From assembly GCF_965638725.1 (NCBI RefSeq), contig NC_134976.1, positions 1-64,000 on the forward strand: a stretch of DNA of 64,000 nucleotides, in the 5' to 3' direction. The position numbers were made by a program, and so were the translations under genes. The DNA comes from Aptenodytes patagonicus (lineage: Eukaryota; Chordata; Aves; Sphenisciformes; Spheniscidae). Positions 32,690 through 45,200 of this stretch are shown here, piece after piece (position 1 is the first letter of the stretch; every line of letters begins with the position of its first letter). Below the pieces are notes generated by a model. It was not told where the DNA came from, made no database searches, and saw only the letters and a list, made by a program, of their open reading frames with translations.

Positions 32690-33340
32690 CCACCCCGACT
32701 CCGGGGGTGTCTGCAGCACCGTACAGGAGGGGGGACCCCCATCACTGTCCTGGGGTGGGGGGGGGTTCTGTGCAGCACTGGACATTTGGGGGGACCCCCA
32801 GCTCAGCCCTGGGGGGTCTGCGCAGTGCCGGGGGGGGACGACGACACCCCCATTACAGCCTGGGGGGTCTGTGCAGCGCCGTGCACAAGTGGGGACCCCC
32901 ACCCCAGCCGTGGGGGGGGTCCCTGTAGCACCGTGCACGAGGGGGGACCCCCATTCCAGCCTTGGGGGGGGTCTGTGCAGCACCGTGCATGGGGGGGGAC
33001 CCCCACCCCAGCCCCGGGGGGGGTCCTTGCAGTGTCGTGCATGTGGGGGGACCCTCATTGCAGCTGGGGGTGGGGGGGTGGGGTGGCTGTGCAGCGCCGT
33101 GCACAAGTGGGGACCCCCACCCCAGCCTTTGGGGGGGTCTGTGCAGCGCTGTGCACGGGGGGGGTCCCCCATTGCAGCTGGGGGGGGTCTCTGCAGTGCC
33201 GTGCGAATGGGGGGACCCCCACTGCCGCCCTGGGGGGGTCTGTGCAGTGCCGTGGATGTGGGGGGCCCCCCGTTGCCATCTTGGGGGTCCCTGCAGCGCC
33301 GTGCGGGGGGGGGGACCCCCCCACGCCAAATCTGCAGTGG
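32690..33340. repeat. 65-bp minisatellite (GGTCTGTGCAGCGCCGTGCA)
   Basis: About ten imperfect units of 60-70 bp: GGGGTCTGTGCAGCGCCGTG, CACAAGTGGGGACCCCC, then ACCCCAGCCTTGG. The region from 33340 to 33930 is mostly G homopolymers without clear units. Confidence 0.9.
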
Positions 33341-33929
33341 GGTCTGTGCCGTGCCAGGCCCGGGGGGGGGTTCCGGTACTGCTTGGGGGGGGTCCCTGCT
33401 GTGTCTGCTCTGCCCCCCCCCCCCCCCCCGTGGGTGCTGGGGTGCTGGGGGGGGCAGGATCTCTGCACTGCCGGATTCTCCTGGGGGGGGGGGATCCCCC
33501 CTCGGCTGGGGGGGGGGCGGGGGGGAATCTCGCGGCGGAGGGGGGGGATCCCTGGATGGGGGGGGGGGGTCCCACAGGCGGGGTGGATGCCCCGATAGGG
33601 GGGTCCCCATGGATGGGGGGGGGGATCCCTGGGGGGAGGTCCCCGGGGGGGGGATTTATGGGTCCCCTGGGGGATTCCCGCGTGTGGAGGGGGGTGCCGG
33701 GGGGGGGGGCGGGGGAAGCCCGGGGGGCGATCTCCGCCGGGGGAGGGGGGGGATATCGGGGGGGGGGGGGGGAATCCCCGCCGTGGGGGTATCCGTGCCG
33801 GGGGGGCGGGGGGGGGGGTGTCCGCGCCGCCTTGTACCTGCGTGGGGGGTCCACGGGGTCCCGGGGCGGAGCCGCCGCCGTGGGGGGGGGGGGGGGGGGG
33901 AGGTCCCGGGGCGGGGGGAGGCGCCGAGC

Positions 33930-34174
33930 CGGGCGCGCAGAGGCGGCACCGGCGGCACCGGCAGCGGTACCGGCGGCGGTACCGGCGGCGGCAGCGGCGG
34001 CAGGCGCCTCCCCCGGGGTCGTCCCAACCGGTTGCACGGGGCCATGAGGAGCCCGGGGCCGGGAAAAGCCGCCGCCGCTCCCGCCGCCGCGCATCGCTAG
34101 CGACCGGCACCGGGAGCGGCACCGGGAGCGGCTCCGGGACCGGGTCGGGCACCGGGAGCGGCACCGGGACCGGC
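33930..34174. repeat. CGG/GGCACC repeat at contig end
   Basis: CpG-rich GGCACCGGC / GGTACCGGCGGC repeats end in GGCACCGGGAGC units that run directly into the N gap. This probably explains why the contig stops here. A short frame beginning MRSPGPGKAAAAPAAAHR at 34044 is CpG-rich and not recognisable. Confidence 0.8.
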
Positions 34175-34374
34175 NNNNNNNNNNNNNNNNNNNNNNNNNN
34201 NNNNNNNNNNNNNNNNNNNNNNNNNNNNNNNNNNNNNNNNNNNNNNNNNNNNNNNNNNNNNNNNNNNNNNNNNNNNNNNNNNNNNNNNNNNNNNNNNNNN
34301 NNNNNNNNNNNNNNNNNNNNNNNNNNNNNNNNNNNNNNNNNNNNNNNNNNNNNNNNNNNNNNNNNNNNNNNNNN
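34175..34374. other. Assembly gap of 200 N
   Basis: Exactly 200 N, a placeholder size, so the true distance is unknown. PDE4A is truncated on its left. On its right the sequence starts inside a repeat unit whose other copy begins at 50285. Confidence 0.99.
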
Positions 34375-37300
34375 CAGTGCCGGCTGTGTCGCATGCGGTA
34401 GCCACGCTCACCAGGTTGGGAACCCACAGAGTCCCATCTGACTCACCAAATCGTTACCGAAATGGATTTGCTTGCATTTTTCTTCTCTTCTACTTCATGT
34501 GTGGGTACAGGAAGGAAGGCAGCAGGCATACACACTAGCTAAAACCACTTTTTGTTGCAGTCCATAAAGGTGCGCCTCAGCTGGGAGCCCGAGAAGGACC
34601 CTGTGTTACACTTCTTGATTCCTTAGATGCGATCTTAAAGCTACTCATTCACTTGTACAAGCTAAAAAACCTCTTGGCTTTGGCCATGACATCGCCTGTT
34701 ACCATTCACTTCCGAGTATTTGTTCACGCGAACCCCCCGTGCAAACACGCCTAATGCATATTTATCAGCTGAGGTTTCACTATTTTGTTGCAACTTTGCC
34801 GCTTTCAGCCGGTTTCCGTCTGGTTTCTTCTAACAATAGACCCACTTGTATAGGCCAGGTCACTGTCGGTCAAGTTCTCTTGCGCATGTCTTCGAAGCCA
34901 TCTTTACAGAGGAGCTTTTTCGTACGTAACACAGTCTGCTGGTCAGCTTTGTCAGCAGGGCTAGTTCAAAGCCTACGCTGCAGGATGCAATCAGGGGGAA
35001 ATGTGCGGGTGGAGCCTTCTGTGTTGCTTACCCTTTGATTTCAGTGCCGTCCTCCAGTCTGAATCTTGCAGTGTTTTTGCTGAGGCATAAAAGTTCAATG
35101 GAGCGAGCAGACCTTCCTCACCCACACACGCACCTCCACCCCAGCTCAAGGCAAAGGCACAAAATCTCTGGGGGTGCGTTGTTTTATTGAACGCGTACCA
35201 GCTACCCAGCATCAGGGGAGTTGCGTACAGCGAACAGCTGCAGGTGCCTGGGGCTTGACCAGCATCGCCTGGAAGGGAAAAAGGGGAAAAAGGTGACCGT
35301 GGGGACTTGCTATCAGTTCATCTGGGTCCCTGTTGCCCTGCACGCCCCCCTAAGCCAAACGCCATTTCTGAACAGTCACTCTGCATCTCCCTCTGTCCCC
35401 TTTTGGTCAGGGCTGTCATGCGACACTACGGGGACAGAGAGGTTCTTCTGGGGATCCGGGGCAGAATGATGATGGCACTAAGTCATAGTTACAGTTAAAG
35501 ATTTATTTTTTAACAGAATTTAATGATCAGTGTAGCATAGGATTTCATGATCAGAGCAGCACAGGATTTCTATAAGCAGCATCAGCGTAGCACAGTTTTA
35601 TAAGTAGCGTAGCACCGAATTTTATAGCACAGCTTAGCTTATGGTTCCTAATCACCTGGACCCACTGCAGATCGGGTCACATCTTAATACTTGGCTTGCC
35701 ATGTCAATATAACAATCATAACCTAGACTCAAACCACATAAAAGAATACGAGTCGCCCTCTCAGTCCTTGGAGGAAGCAGACTGCTTGATTTTATAGGCA
35801 GTGCTCTGTGTGCTGCTGCGCTTCCCTGTTCTGGGATGGGGTCATCACAACCTGGCTGGCCTGGTGCCCGGGACCTTCATGGCCCGTAAGGAGGGAAGAA
35901 GTCAGCCTGGCGCCCAGGAACCTTGAGGCCGATAGGGAGGGGGAGAAGAAGGCTGCCTGGTGCACAGGACCTTCAGGGCCTGCGGAGGAGGGGAAAGGGG
36001 ACTGCTACGTGACCAGCTCGGTCACAGAGCCTGGCCGTTTGCCTCACAAAACGGCATTCGTTAAGCTAACCATATTACCAGGGGTCAGGAGCAGGAGGTA
36101 CCGGTCACAAGTGCAATTGTTTATTGCCTCCATCAGATGGTTCCTGAAGTGCTGGGATGGCAGCAATGCAGGGCCCAAATACCAGGTTAGGCGGGAGGCC
36201 ACTGGTGACCTGGATTGGATGGGGAGGGACAGCAGGGGGACAGGCTGGGGGCAGCAGGACAGCAGAAGAGTTTTCTTTGGTGAACATATTCAGCATCTGC
36301 TGTCCTTACCCCATCGCTGAGCAGGGCGAGGCATGAGTGTTGTCTTTTCACTGTGCGCTTTGCCAGCAGCCCTGCTGCAGCCAGGAGACAAGGTCGTCAA
36401 AGAGGGAGAAGACGTAAGGCGGATCAGGCAGCCCACAGGCTACTACATCTCATCAGGCGCTGATGATCCGTCTCCTGTGAGCACACTGAGATCAAGAGCA
36501 GCACCTGCAAACCAGGCCAAAGAGGTGGAAAGGAGGTTTGTTGAAAGAGGGCTGAAGAGCAGCCCCCTCCTGCTGCCCTGTTGTGGATCGCTCCTCTGTG
36601 CTCGGTCCCCACGGCATCGGAGGCGGTGCTGAGGTGCTGGAGTGAAACGTTAGGGTGCTGCAAAGGAGCAGGCAGTGACGGCCAAGAGGCAGATCCTCTC
36701 CTCGGCTGCACAGTCACGCCTGTGTTTAGCAAAGTCGTTGGTTTCCAGCGGTGCCAGGGAACAGTTTGCGGTGCCTGGCAGGAGCATCACAGACTAGTTG
36801 GGTCTCCTTCTGTGCTCTGAACTTGCAGAGAGCTACAGAGGTGACAAAACTTCTTGGCCAGGAAGACCCTCCTCAGGTGACCCAACGCGTGTTTGAAATC
36901 CACCTAGAGAGTATTGATCCTTGTAGAAGAGAGACGATCCCAAAGCATCAAGTTTGGATCGCTGCAACAGCTTTGGGAGTAAAAAACGATGGCAAAGTTA
37001 GAGCATTTCCGTTTTTGTTTCTCTCAGTCAAAGCATTGTCAGATACCACAGTGATGGGCAATGTATCAGGTCTGAAGACAGCCTCCTAAGTTGGCGTTTC
37101 CGATGTCCATAATGTCTAATGAGGACAGACACAGTCTGCACAGGCCTGACATAGCTTCCTAGAGCCTGGAAGCCCTGGCAGCTGGCTCTGGTCAGGCTCC
37201 TTGTTGCCTTTACTAATAATAGCAACGAAATACATATATTTTTTTTAATCTTTCTTTTTTTTTTCCTTTTTTTTTTTTGTTTTCCCCACCAGGCACCTTC

Positions 37301-39119
37301 ATAGGAATAATAGTAAAAAGTGAAATAAGAAAAAACTCTGGCCAGGTCACCTGATGGATAAGATGCCTTCCAGTAAAGGAGCCCCTCGGGGCTCAGGCAT
37401 TCTTCAGCCACGTTCACCTGACCAAGCCCGCCTGCTGTGGCATTTTGTGAAGGGCAATGAACGTCACGCTGCCCAAGCACAAGAGCTGTAGCTGAAGTGT
37501 GTGAGTGAGGAGCGGGCAGCAAAGGCACACCCTGCTCGACATCCAGCTGCCAGGATCCTCTGCTTCCCTGGGTAGCATCGGGCGCTGCCAGCTCCTGAGC
37601 CCTGACCCCGTGTCGTGGTTTAACCCCAGGAGGCAGCTCAGCACCACACAGACGCTCACTCACTCCCCCCCCACCACCGATGGGATAGGGGAGAGAATCA
37701 GAAGGGTAAAAGTGAGGAAACTCATGGGTTGAGATAAAGACGGTTTACTAATTCAAGCAAAAGCCGCGCACGCAAGCCAAGCAAAATAGGGAATTCCTTC
37801 ACCACTTCCCATTGGCAGGCAGGTGTTCAGCCATCTCCAGGAAAGCAGGGCTCCATCACGTCTAACGGAGACTTGGGAAGACAAAACGCCATCACTCCGA
37901 ACGTCTCCCCTTTCTTTTCCTTCTTCCCCCAGCTTTTATTGCTGAGCGTGACACCATGGGGTATGGAATATGAACCTGTAAGAGACCAGGTGCTTTGCTA
38001 CACGAGTCTCATGGACGCAGTCCTGGACCTGGAACAAGTGGAAAAGCAACCCTCAGCAACCCAAACGTGCCAGCCAAAGCTGTGAACAGGCACGCTTACA
38101 GCCCTGGGCAGGTTTTATTCATCTGGCTGGTGCGGCTCCAGGAAGAAGTGGGAGCTCTGCCGGCGGACGAAGAGCCCTTTGCCAGCTGCTGGGGTCTGGG
38201 AGGTGCCCGGGCCGTGGCAGCCGTGTGGCCTCAAGGGGACACATCCCCGTGCAGGCCCGTGTCACAAAGGGGCAGTGATGTGGCACCCGCCCGGCGCTTG
38301 TGACCTCACCTGGCCAGGGCTTGGGATCCCGAAAAGCGGGCCAGCGAAAGGTAGTTGGGCTGAGCCGGCCTTCGGGATAACTCGGCTCCTTCCCTTGCTA
38401 CTTGCGTGCCTACTTTTTTCCAAGCATTTATCATTTACTGCCCACTTCGCCTCACCTTCCATCCTCTTTCAAAGGTAATTCTGAGTCGACTTTCGGGACA
38501 GATCATAGAGTAGGTAGACTGGGATAAAAGTATAGGCTGGTCTATACCTTCTGAGCTCTAGGCTGAGCTATTTACACCTCTGTAGGCTGGCCAGATATGC
38601 GCTGTGGGTAGAGTTCCTATTTGCTAATTCTTATTTCTTTACCGTATGCTAGGATAGGTAAGTAGCGGGGGTGGTAGTGTAGTCTGAGGCCTTGGGCTCA
38701 GCCTAGAATGCCAAGAAGCCCACCCTGACTGACATGGTAGGAAGGGAGACAGAAAAGGAGCACAGCAAAGGCAGCCGCTAAAGTAGCGGCCGAAAGCTGG
38801 TCACCCCTGCGTACAAGGTGGGCAGACGTGAGCTGGAGAGCCAGAGGGCTCTGCCGCTAATGCTAGCCACAGATCAGCAGCAGGTCCTCTTCAGAGAAGG
38901 TGACACGCAATGCAGTCTTTCAAAAGGGCCTTGGTAATTGCTGTCAATCGGAGTCCTGTGACAGGGACACTAGGGCCATCAGCCTGCAGCTCTGCAGCAG
39001 TTCCGCTCCAGTTTCAGTACCACTGAAACACTTTTGATGGTGGATGCTGTTCTGTGGGTTGTGTTTGCGGGGGGGGGTTTAATCCTTTTGCTGAGCTACA
39101 ATTATTTCTTTGCCATCAG
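34375..39119. other. USP upstream region, no gene recognised (unit 1)
   Basis: No convincing exon is seen apart from the LTR piece at 37611-37975. A segment at 35480-35760 has GTAGCACAG-like short repeats and A/T-rich sequence of possible LTR origin. Small open frames (for example 34739-35038, 36333-36632, 36751-37089) persist in both units but have no recognisable domain, and identity of the units makes that conservation uninformative. A T-rich run is at 37249-37280. The equivalent in unit 2 is 50285-55001. Confidence 0.5.
37611..37975 (-). mobile_element. ERV LTR fragment (unit 1)
   Basis: Starts TGTCGTGGTTTAACCCCAG, the reversed end of the same LTR family as 47778-49064. It continues through CTCACTCACTCCCCC, GGTTGAGATAAAGACGG and GCTGAGCGTGACACCATGG, then stops matching at about 37975. 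It is truncated relative to the 555-bp elements. Confidence 0.65.
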
Positions 39120-39207
39120 GTGACGGGATTGGCACTGATCTCTTTCTGGAGTGCGTCCTGACATCCTTTGTCATCCAAAGCTGTCCCCTCTGTTCCCGAG
39201 AGGAGCG

Positions 39208-42200
39208 ATGGCCGCAATGGGGAACGACTCCTGTGAGTAACGACTTCACCAGCAGGCTTGGACTTTGTGAATCCCCAAAGGCAACGGACGTGGCTGGTGC
39301 TCCATCCCTGAACGTTGATGTGCTGACAGCCTCGAGTGAATTCTGGGGCGTTTCCTGGTAGCAGCCAGACTTGCCCAGGTGTTTTCGATTAGACACAGGA
39401 AAACGCATTTTATCACTCCTCTGCCACTATGTACAAGACTTTGAAAGATGACGTTGCTCGTAGAAAGTTCTGACATCAGTAGGGTTACTTTCTGTGCTAG
39501 GTACTTGCTTGTTTTCATCAGGTTACAGTCAGGAGAAGGGAAGGCTTGACCTGATAATCCAATTCATGACTCTAGGGGGAAAGGAAGGTAGCCCAAGGCA
39601 CAGAAATCAGTGTGGGTTCATTGGCCTTTTGGCAAAGGCAGCGGGGGAACAGAGTATTTTCCAAAACCGCTTCTTGACCAGTAACTGTCAACGGCAGTGA
39701 TAGGCTTCCTCCGACGGTTCTGTGTTGGAGGTTGGAGCTGGTTCTTCTGCGCGCTCCTGTAGACAACTTGACTTTTAAATACGCTTTCGTGCAACAATAT
39801 CGTCTCCTCTCTTTTCAAATGTCATTTCCCTGCAGTCCTTGCCGAGGGAATGGCTCCGCCACAAAGGATCCTCTTTCCCCCGGAGAAGATTTGCATGGCC
39901 TGGCAGCAAAGACAGAGACCTGGAGCGGGACTCCACAACCTGGGCAATACGTGCTTCCTCAACTCCGTCCTGCAGTGCCTGACGTACACACCCCCTCTGG
40001 CCAACTACCTGCTCTCTCGGGAGCACAGCCGGTCCTGTGAGTCCTTTTAGGAACGTCTCCTTGCACATCAGCTGGGCACTGATCCCAAGGATTCCCAGCA
40101 TCTGGAATTGGATTTAGGAGAAAAGCAGCCCTTCTTTCCAACCCCCCGAGTTGGTGTTCTTTGAACACTCAAGCCTAGGAGACGCTTGTCGTGCCTAGGT
40201 GTGCTCATCTTCAGAAAGGCACCTCTTTCTAGCCCCGGGTCTCGGTCCCTACTCCTGCAAGTTAAACTCTCTTTGCTCGTTGCACAGAAAACTTCTGTCA
40301 GTTTAGCATCTCTCTGAGGAAAGTTTTCTATGCACTAAAATGTCCCGGGCTTGTTGGGACGCTGGCACCTTGGGAGAAGAGGAGTGGAGACTGTTCTTAT
40401 AACTTCAAGACCTCCACGAGGTTTCCCATGGCTAGGGATATTTTGCTCACCTGAGAAGCTTCCTTCCCTCCCTCCCTCCCTCTTTAGGTCGTCAGCAAGG
40501 CTTCTGCATGATGTGCATAATGGAAGCGCACGTTAACGAGGTCCTGCATTTCTCAGCCAGTGCCATCCAGCCTTGGACTGTCGTCCGTGTCCTCACACGT
40601 AAGTCATTTCAGGTGCTTTCACAGGTTTTCTTCCCTTCTTGGAGGGGAGAGCTATTAACCTCTTCTTTCTTAGGAATAGGAGGACATTTCCGGCATGGCA
40701 TGCAGGAAGACGCCCATGAGTTCTTACGCTACACTGTCGATGCCATGCAGAGAGCTTGTCTGAGTGGAAGCAGCAAGTAAGCACGAGCAAATTACCTTTT
40801 CAATGTTCCTGAGCCCTTTGGACTCCTTGAGGTACTCCCATCAAGGAAACCCTACACCCAGGGTTTTCAGACCAAGCAAAACTCTTGGGGGAGATAACTC
40901 TCTGCCCTACTTCTGAGCTCCAACTGCCATTTGTTTCCAGCTTGGACATCTCTTCTCAAGCAACTACCATCGTCCATCAAATATTTGGGGGCTTTCTGAG
41001 ATCCAGAGGTACTTTCCCATGACTATTGCTCTCCTTGGAATTGTCTGTGCCCTTCTGTCTGCCTGTGAGAAACAGCTGGTCGTGTGACTGGCGTAGTAGG
41101 TATGGAGGACGTAAACCGGCACAGCCAGTCCACTTCCCTTATCGCTGAGCATTTCCATTTGCCTTCCAGTCACATGCTTGAGCTGCAAAGCGGTTTCCGA
41201 TTCCTACGAGGCCTTCCTGGATGTCCCTTTGGATATAAAAGTAAGAGGGTTTGTAGCTGTGATTCAAGACGTCCCAAGGCCCCTGTAGCTTCCCAGAATA
41301 AACACAGGGGGCGGAAAAACACATACTGTGAACAAAAGAGAGCTGAGTGGTGGGTGGGAGGTGGAACGGACTGTGTCCTTCTGGGGAGGCCGTGGCAGCG
41401 GTCCCCCTGTAGGTGCTGGCTTTAAGCTGGACAAGCACGCATTATCCTCTCCGCACCCTTGGCGGACTCTCATCCTTCTTCCCTCTGCCCTGCCTCAACA
41501 CCCGTCTGGCTCCCAGGCTGATGGGTTGTATTGGTTTCATTATTGATGACCCTGCACACCATCGGTAGCTGAACTGTGCGGTGCCACAGGGAGGTAGCTC
41601 TTGAGTGCCCCAGGAATCCCTGGGAAAGGAGGGAAATGTTCAGCATAATACCCGCTTTCTGCCTCCTTCTGGACACTGCTGGCGGGTTCACAGTGGGTCT
41701 CCTCAGCCTCAGGTACCTGGGCTGCCTTGTCAGCTCCTAGGAAGTGTTTGGGCGAGGGCGTTTCCCCGAGCTCACTGCTCTCCTTTCTCACTCCTCCAGG
41801 CAGCCTCATCTGTCACCGCAGCTCTGGAGGACTTTGTCAAACCCGAGCAGCTGGACGGCGAAAACTGCTTTAAATGTAGCAAGTAAGATGATTGCCATCG
41901 ACATATTAATATTAGATCCTGCGTGAAGGTGCTGCATGTCATCGAGCATAAGTCATCTTTTCGCGTATGTTCAACGCACAATCATGACACGCAGCTGTTT
42001 TGTTTAATGTGTCCTTATGCAACTGAAGAGCCTTAAAATAGGGTAAGGATGTGCGAGACATGAAAGCTTGCCTGGCTTTCTGGGTGGGAAAAAGGGTGCA
42101 TTTCAGCACTTGGCTCTATGCTTGGTTTCAAGGTGTGACAAGATGGTTGCCGCCTCCAAGAGGTTTACAATCCACCGCGTGCCCAGGGTTCTCACGGTGT

Positions 42201-45200
42201 GCCTGAAAAGGTTTGAAGAGTTCACTGGCAGGAAGATCAGCAAGGTGTGTACGCCAGTGGTGCGCAACTTTCTCTTCCCGGAGCAGGAGATTTCCCAAAG
42301 CAGCACGCTCTTTCACAAGCTGTTCAGGTTGAGTTTTTCGTGTTCCCTTCTGGGGAGGGGAGAGGAGAGGTCCCGTGGGAAGACAAGCATGTACTCCGCT
42401 CCGACAGAGCTGCTTTGGCCGGGAACAGTTTCCTGCCACCCAAACCATTACATGTTGAAGGCTTTTTCATGTAGTAGTTCAGGATCATTTCTGAGCCCTC
42501 TTGGTCTCTCCGTAGGTGGTGGAGTATCCCGAGTACTTGGATCTTCGGCCATACACATCTCAGGCAGCTGGAGAACCGCTCCTCTACGCCTTGTATGCTG
42601 TCCTGGTGCATAGCGGTGGCAGCTGTGATGCGGGACACTATTTCTGCTACACAAAGGTAAAGAGCAACTTCCTTCCTAGCAGGGGAAAAACTGGGGAAGA
42701 CACGCTTTCACAGCAGTGTTACTGGCAGCCAAGGCTTTGGGGGAGAAGGTCTCCTTACCAGCTGCATTGGATTTGTTTTAGCGTACTCTTGGTTCTGTTG
42801 CTTTCTGCCTGTGTTATCACTGAGAAACCATGCAGTTCATCTCCAGATATCGTTGCCCTTTTTTACAGGCCAGCAATGGACGGTGGTACAAGATGGACGA
42901 TACATCTGTGGATAGTCGTGGCATCAATACAGTTCTCAGGCAGCAAGCCTATTTGCTGTTTTATGTCAGGTAATAACAAGATTTGAAATGTGTTCAGAAT
43001 ACGTTTCCTTTTCCCGGCTTTGCTGTTTTTCTTCTCATCCTCCGGAGTGTTTCTCTTTCTGTCACAGGAGACAATTACTACCTGCATTATTCGGTGCTGT
43101 CAAATGTGAACTACCCCCCGTCAGTCTTTCTCTCTCCTAGCTGGGCTTTAGGCTCCTGCCCTGCTGTGAACTGCTACTTGTCTGCTCTCTGAAGCTGGCT
43201 AATGTAGAGAAGAATACTTAGAGGAAATTCCGACAGGAAAGATGGGGAGGGACTATTTATCAGGGAGTGTAGTGATAGGACGAGGGGTAACGGTTTTGAA
43301 CTGAAAGAGGGAAGATATAGATTAGATATTAGGAAGACACTCTTTATGGTGAGGGTGGTGAGACACTGGAAGAGGTTGCCCAGAGAAGTTGTGGGTGCCC
43401 CCTCCCTGGAAGCGGTCAAGGCCAGGTTGGATGGGGCTTTGAGCAACCTGATCCAGTGGAAGGTATCCCTGCCCATGGCAGAGGAGTTGGAACTAGATGA
43501 TCTTTAAGGTCCCTTCGAACCCAAGCCATTTTATGATTCTACGATTCTATGAAATGGAGGCCGTAGGGGGTGTAAAGACGAGGACTTGCTCTGACAGGGG
43601 TAGACCTGGTGGGAAGACGCCAGTCGAATTTCCCATTGGTAGTCTTGGTAGCGTCTTCTCTCTGTCATAGAAACCGCTCCAAGAAGATGACTGAACGCCA
43701 GGGGAGGCTGCAAGAACAGCCTTAAACGGAGACCACTCTTTTTTTCTCCAGGCGCTCTGATTTGAAAATTGGAGAAAGGCCTTCCTCACCGGCACCATCA
43801 TCTGCCCATTCCTTCCTCAGTCAGTGGGGGGCTGACAGCGAGCAGGCGGGTTCTGTGGGACCACGGGGCCTGCCTCGCAGGACTAAGGTAACTCTGGGGA
43901 GGTGGGTCAGGGCACTAGATGGACAGTGGATTTCTTTCTGGGATCTTGGCATTACTCTCTTTTCCCTCCCACACTGCAGCTTTCTTCACAGCCACAACGC
44001 TGCTCCCTCTCAAAGCATCCCGCCTAGATCCACCCCGTTTGTCTGCCTTTGGCCCTTCTGCCTTTGCAGCCCTCCGGGAGAGCCTTTGGGAGGCCCTTAG
44101 CTGTCCCCTCACACAGCTCCTGGGGGTGCCCCACTTTTCTGGTCCTTTCAGGAGCAAAGGGCAGGCCCTTTTCACTCTCTCTTTGCAGGACATGGCGGTG
44201 GACATGGAGGACTCTCCAGAGGACAGCAGCTCTGTGTGTGGTGTGCTGCACACCATGCGAGAAGACAGCAATAAAGACGAGCGTGGATTCAGCCCTTCTT
44301 CCCGCTGCCAGAGGAACGGTGTCAGGGAGAGGGCCAGGAGCAGATCCCAGCAGTGGGGAAATGATCTCCGCAGCTGGTTCGTGGACACCACGGACTATGA
44401 CCACGCACCAGGGAGGAGGAGAACTGGTCCTCCAAGTTGTGACAGCGCTCCCAGGGATGACGCAGCTCCAGGGCCCTCCAATGGAAGCTCACAGTCAGCT
44501 CCCGCACCCAGTGCTGCTCGTGAGCAAACCCTGCCAATGCAGAGAGAGCGGAGCAGATCCCTGCGGCAGGGCTACGATCTCCGCAGCCGCTTCGTGGAGA
44601 TCATGGACTACCACCACTCAGCAAAGAGGAGGAGGAGGTGGAGAACAAGTCCTCCACGTCGTGACAGAGCCCCAAGGGATGACGGAGCTCCAGGGCCCTC
44701 CAACGGCAGCTCCAAGTGGGCTCCCACACCCAGTGCTGCTCGGGAGCAAACCCTGCCAACGCAGAGAGAGCAGAGCAGAACCCTGCGGCAGGGCTACGAT
44801 CTCCGCAGCCGCTTCGTGGAGATCATGGACTACCACCACTCAGCAAAGAGGAGGAGGAGGTGGAGAACAAGTCCTCCACGTCGTGACAGAGCCCCAAGGG
44901 ATGACGGAGCTCCAGGGCCCTCCAACGGCAGCTCCAAGTGGGCTCCCACACCCAGTGCTGCTCGGGAGCAAACCCTGCCAACGCAGAGAGAGCAGAGCAG
45001 AACCCTGCGGCAGGGCTACAATCTCCGCAGCCGCTTCGTGGAGATCATGGACTACCACCACTCAGCAAAGAGGAGGAGGAGGTGGAGAACAAGTCCTCCA
45101 CGTCATGACAGAGCCCCAAGGGATGACAGAGCTCCAGGGTCCTCCAACAGCAGCTCCAAGTGGGCTCCAACACCCAGTGCTGCTCAGGAGCAAACCCTGC

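Noticed and set aside
36333..36632. 99-codon frame (MSVVFSLCALPAALL...) with a signal-peptide-like start, present in both units
   Set aside because: No recognised family, no splice evidence; identity between units reflects the recent duplication and cannot count as conservation.
43072..43130. Possible alternative USP exon after TTTCTGTCACAG (GAGACAATTACTACC)
   Set aside because: A good acceptor, but the reading after the preceding donor ends at a stop shortly after [14 protein letters not shown]; the exon at 43752 gives the expected RSDLK continuation. It may be a minor isoform.
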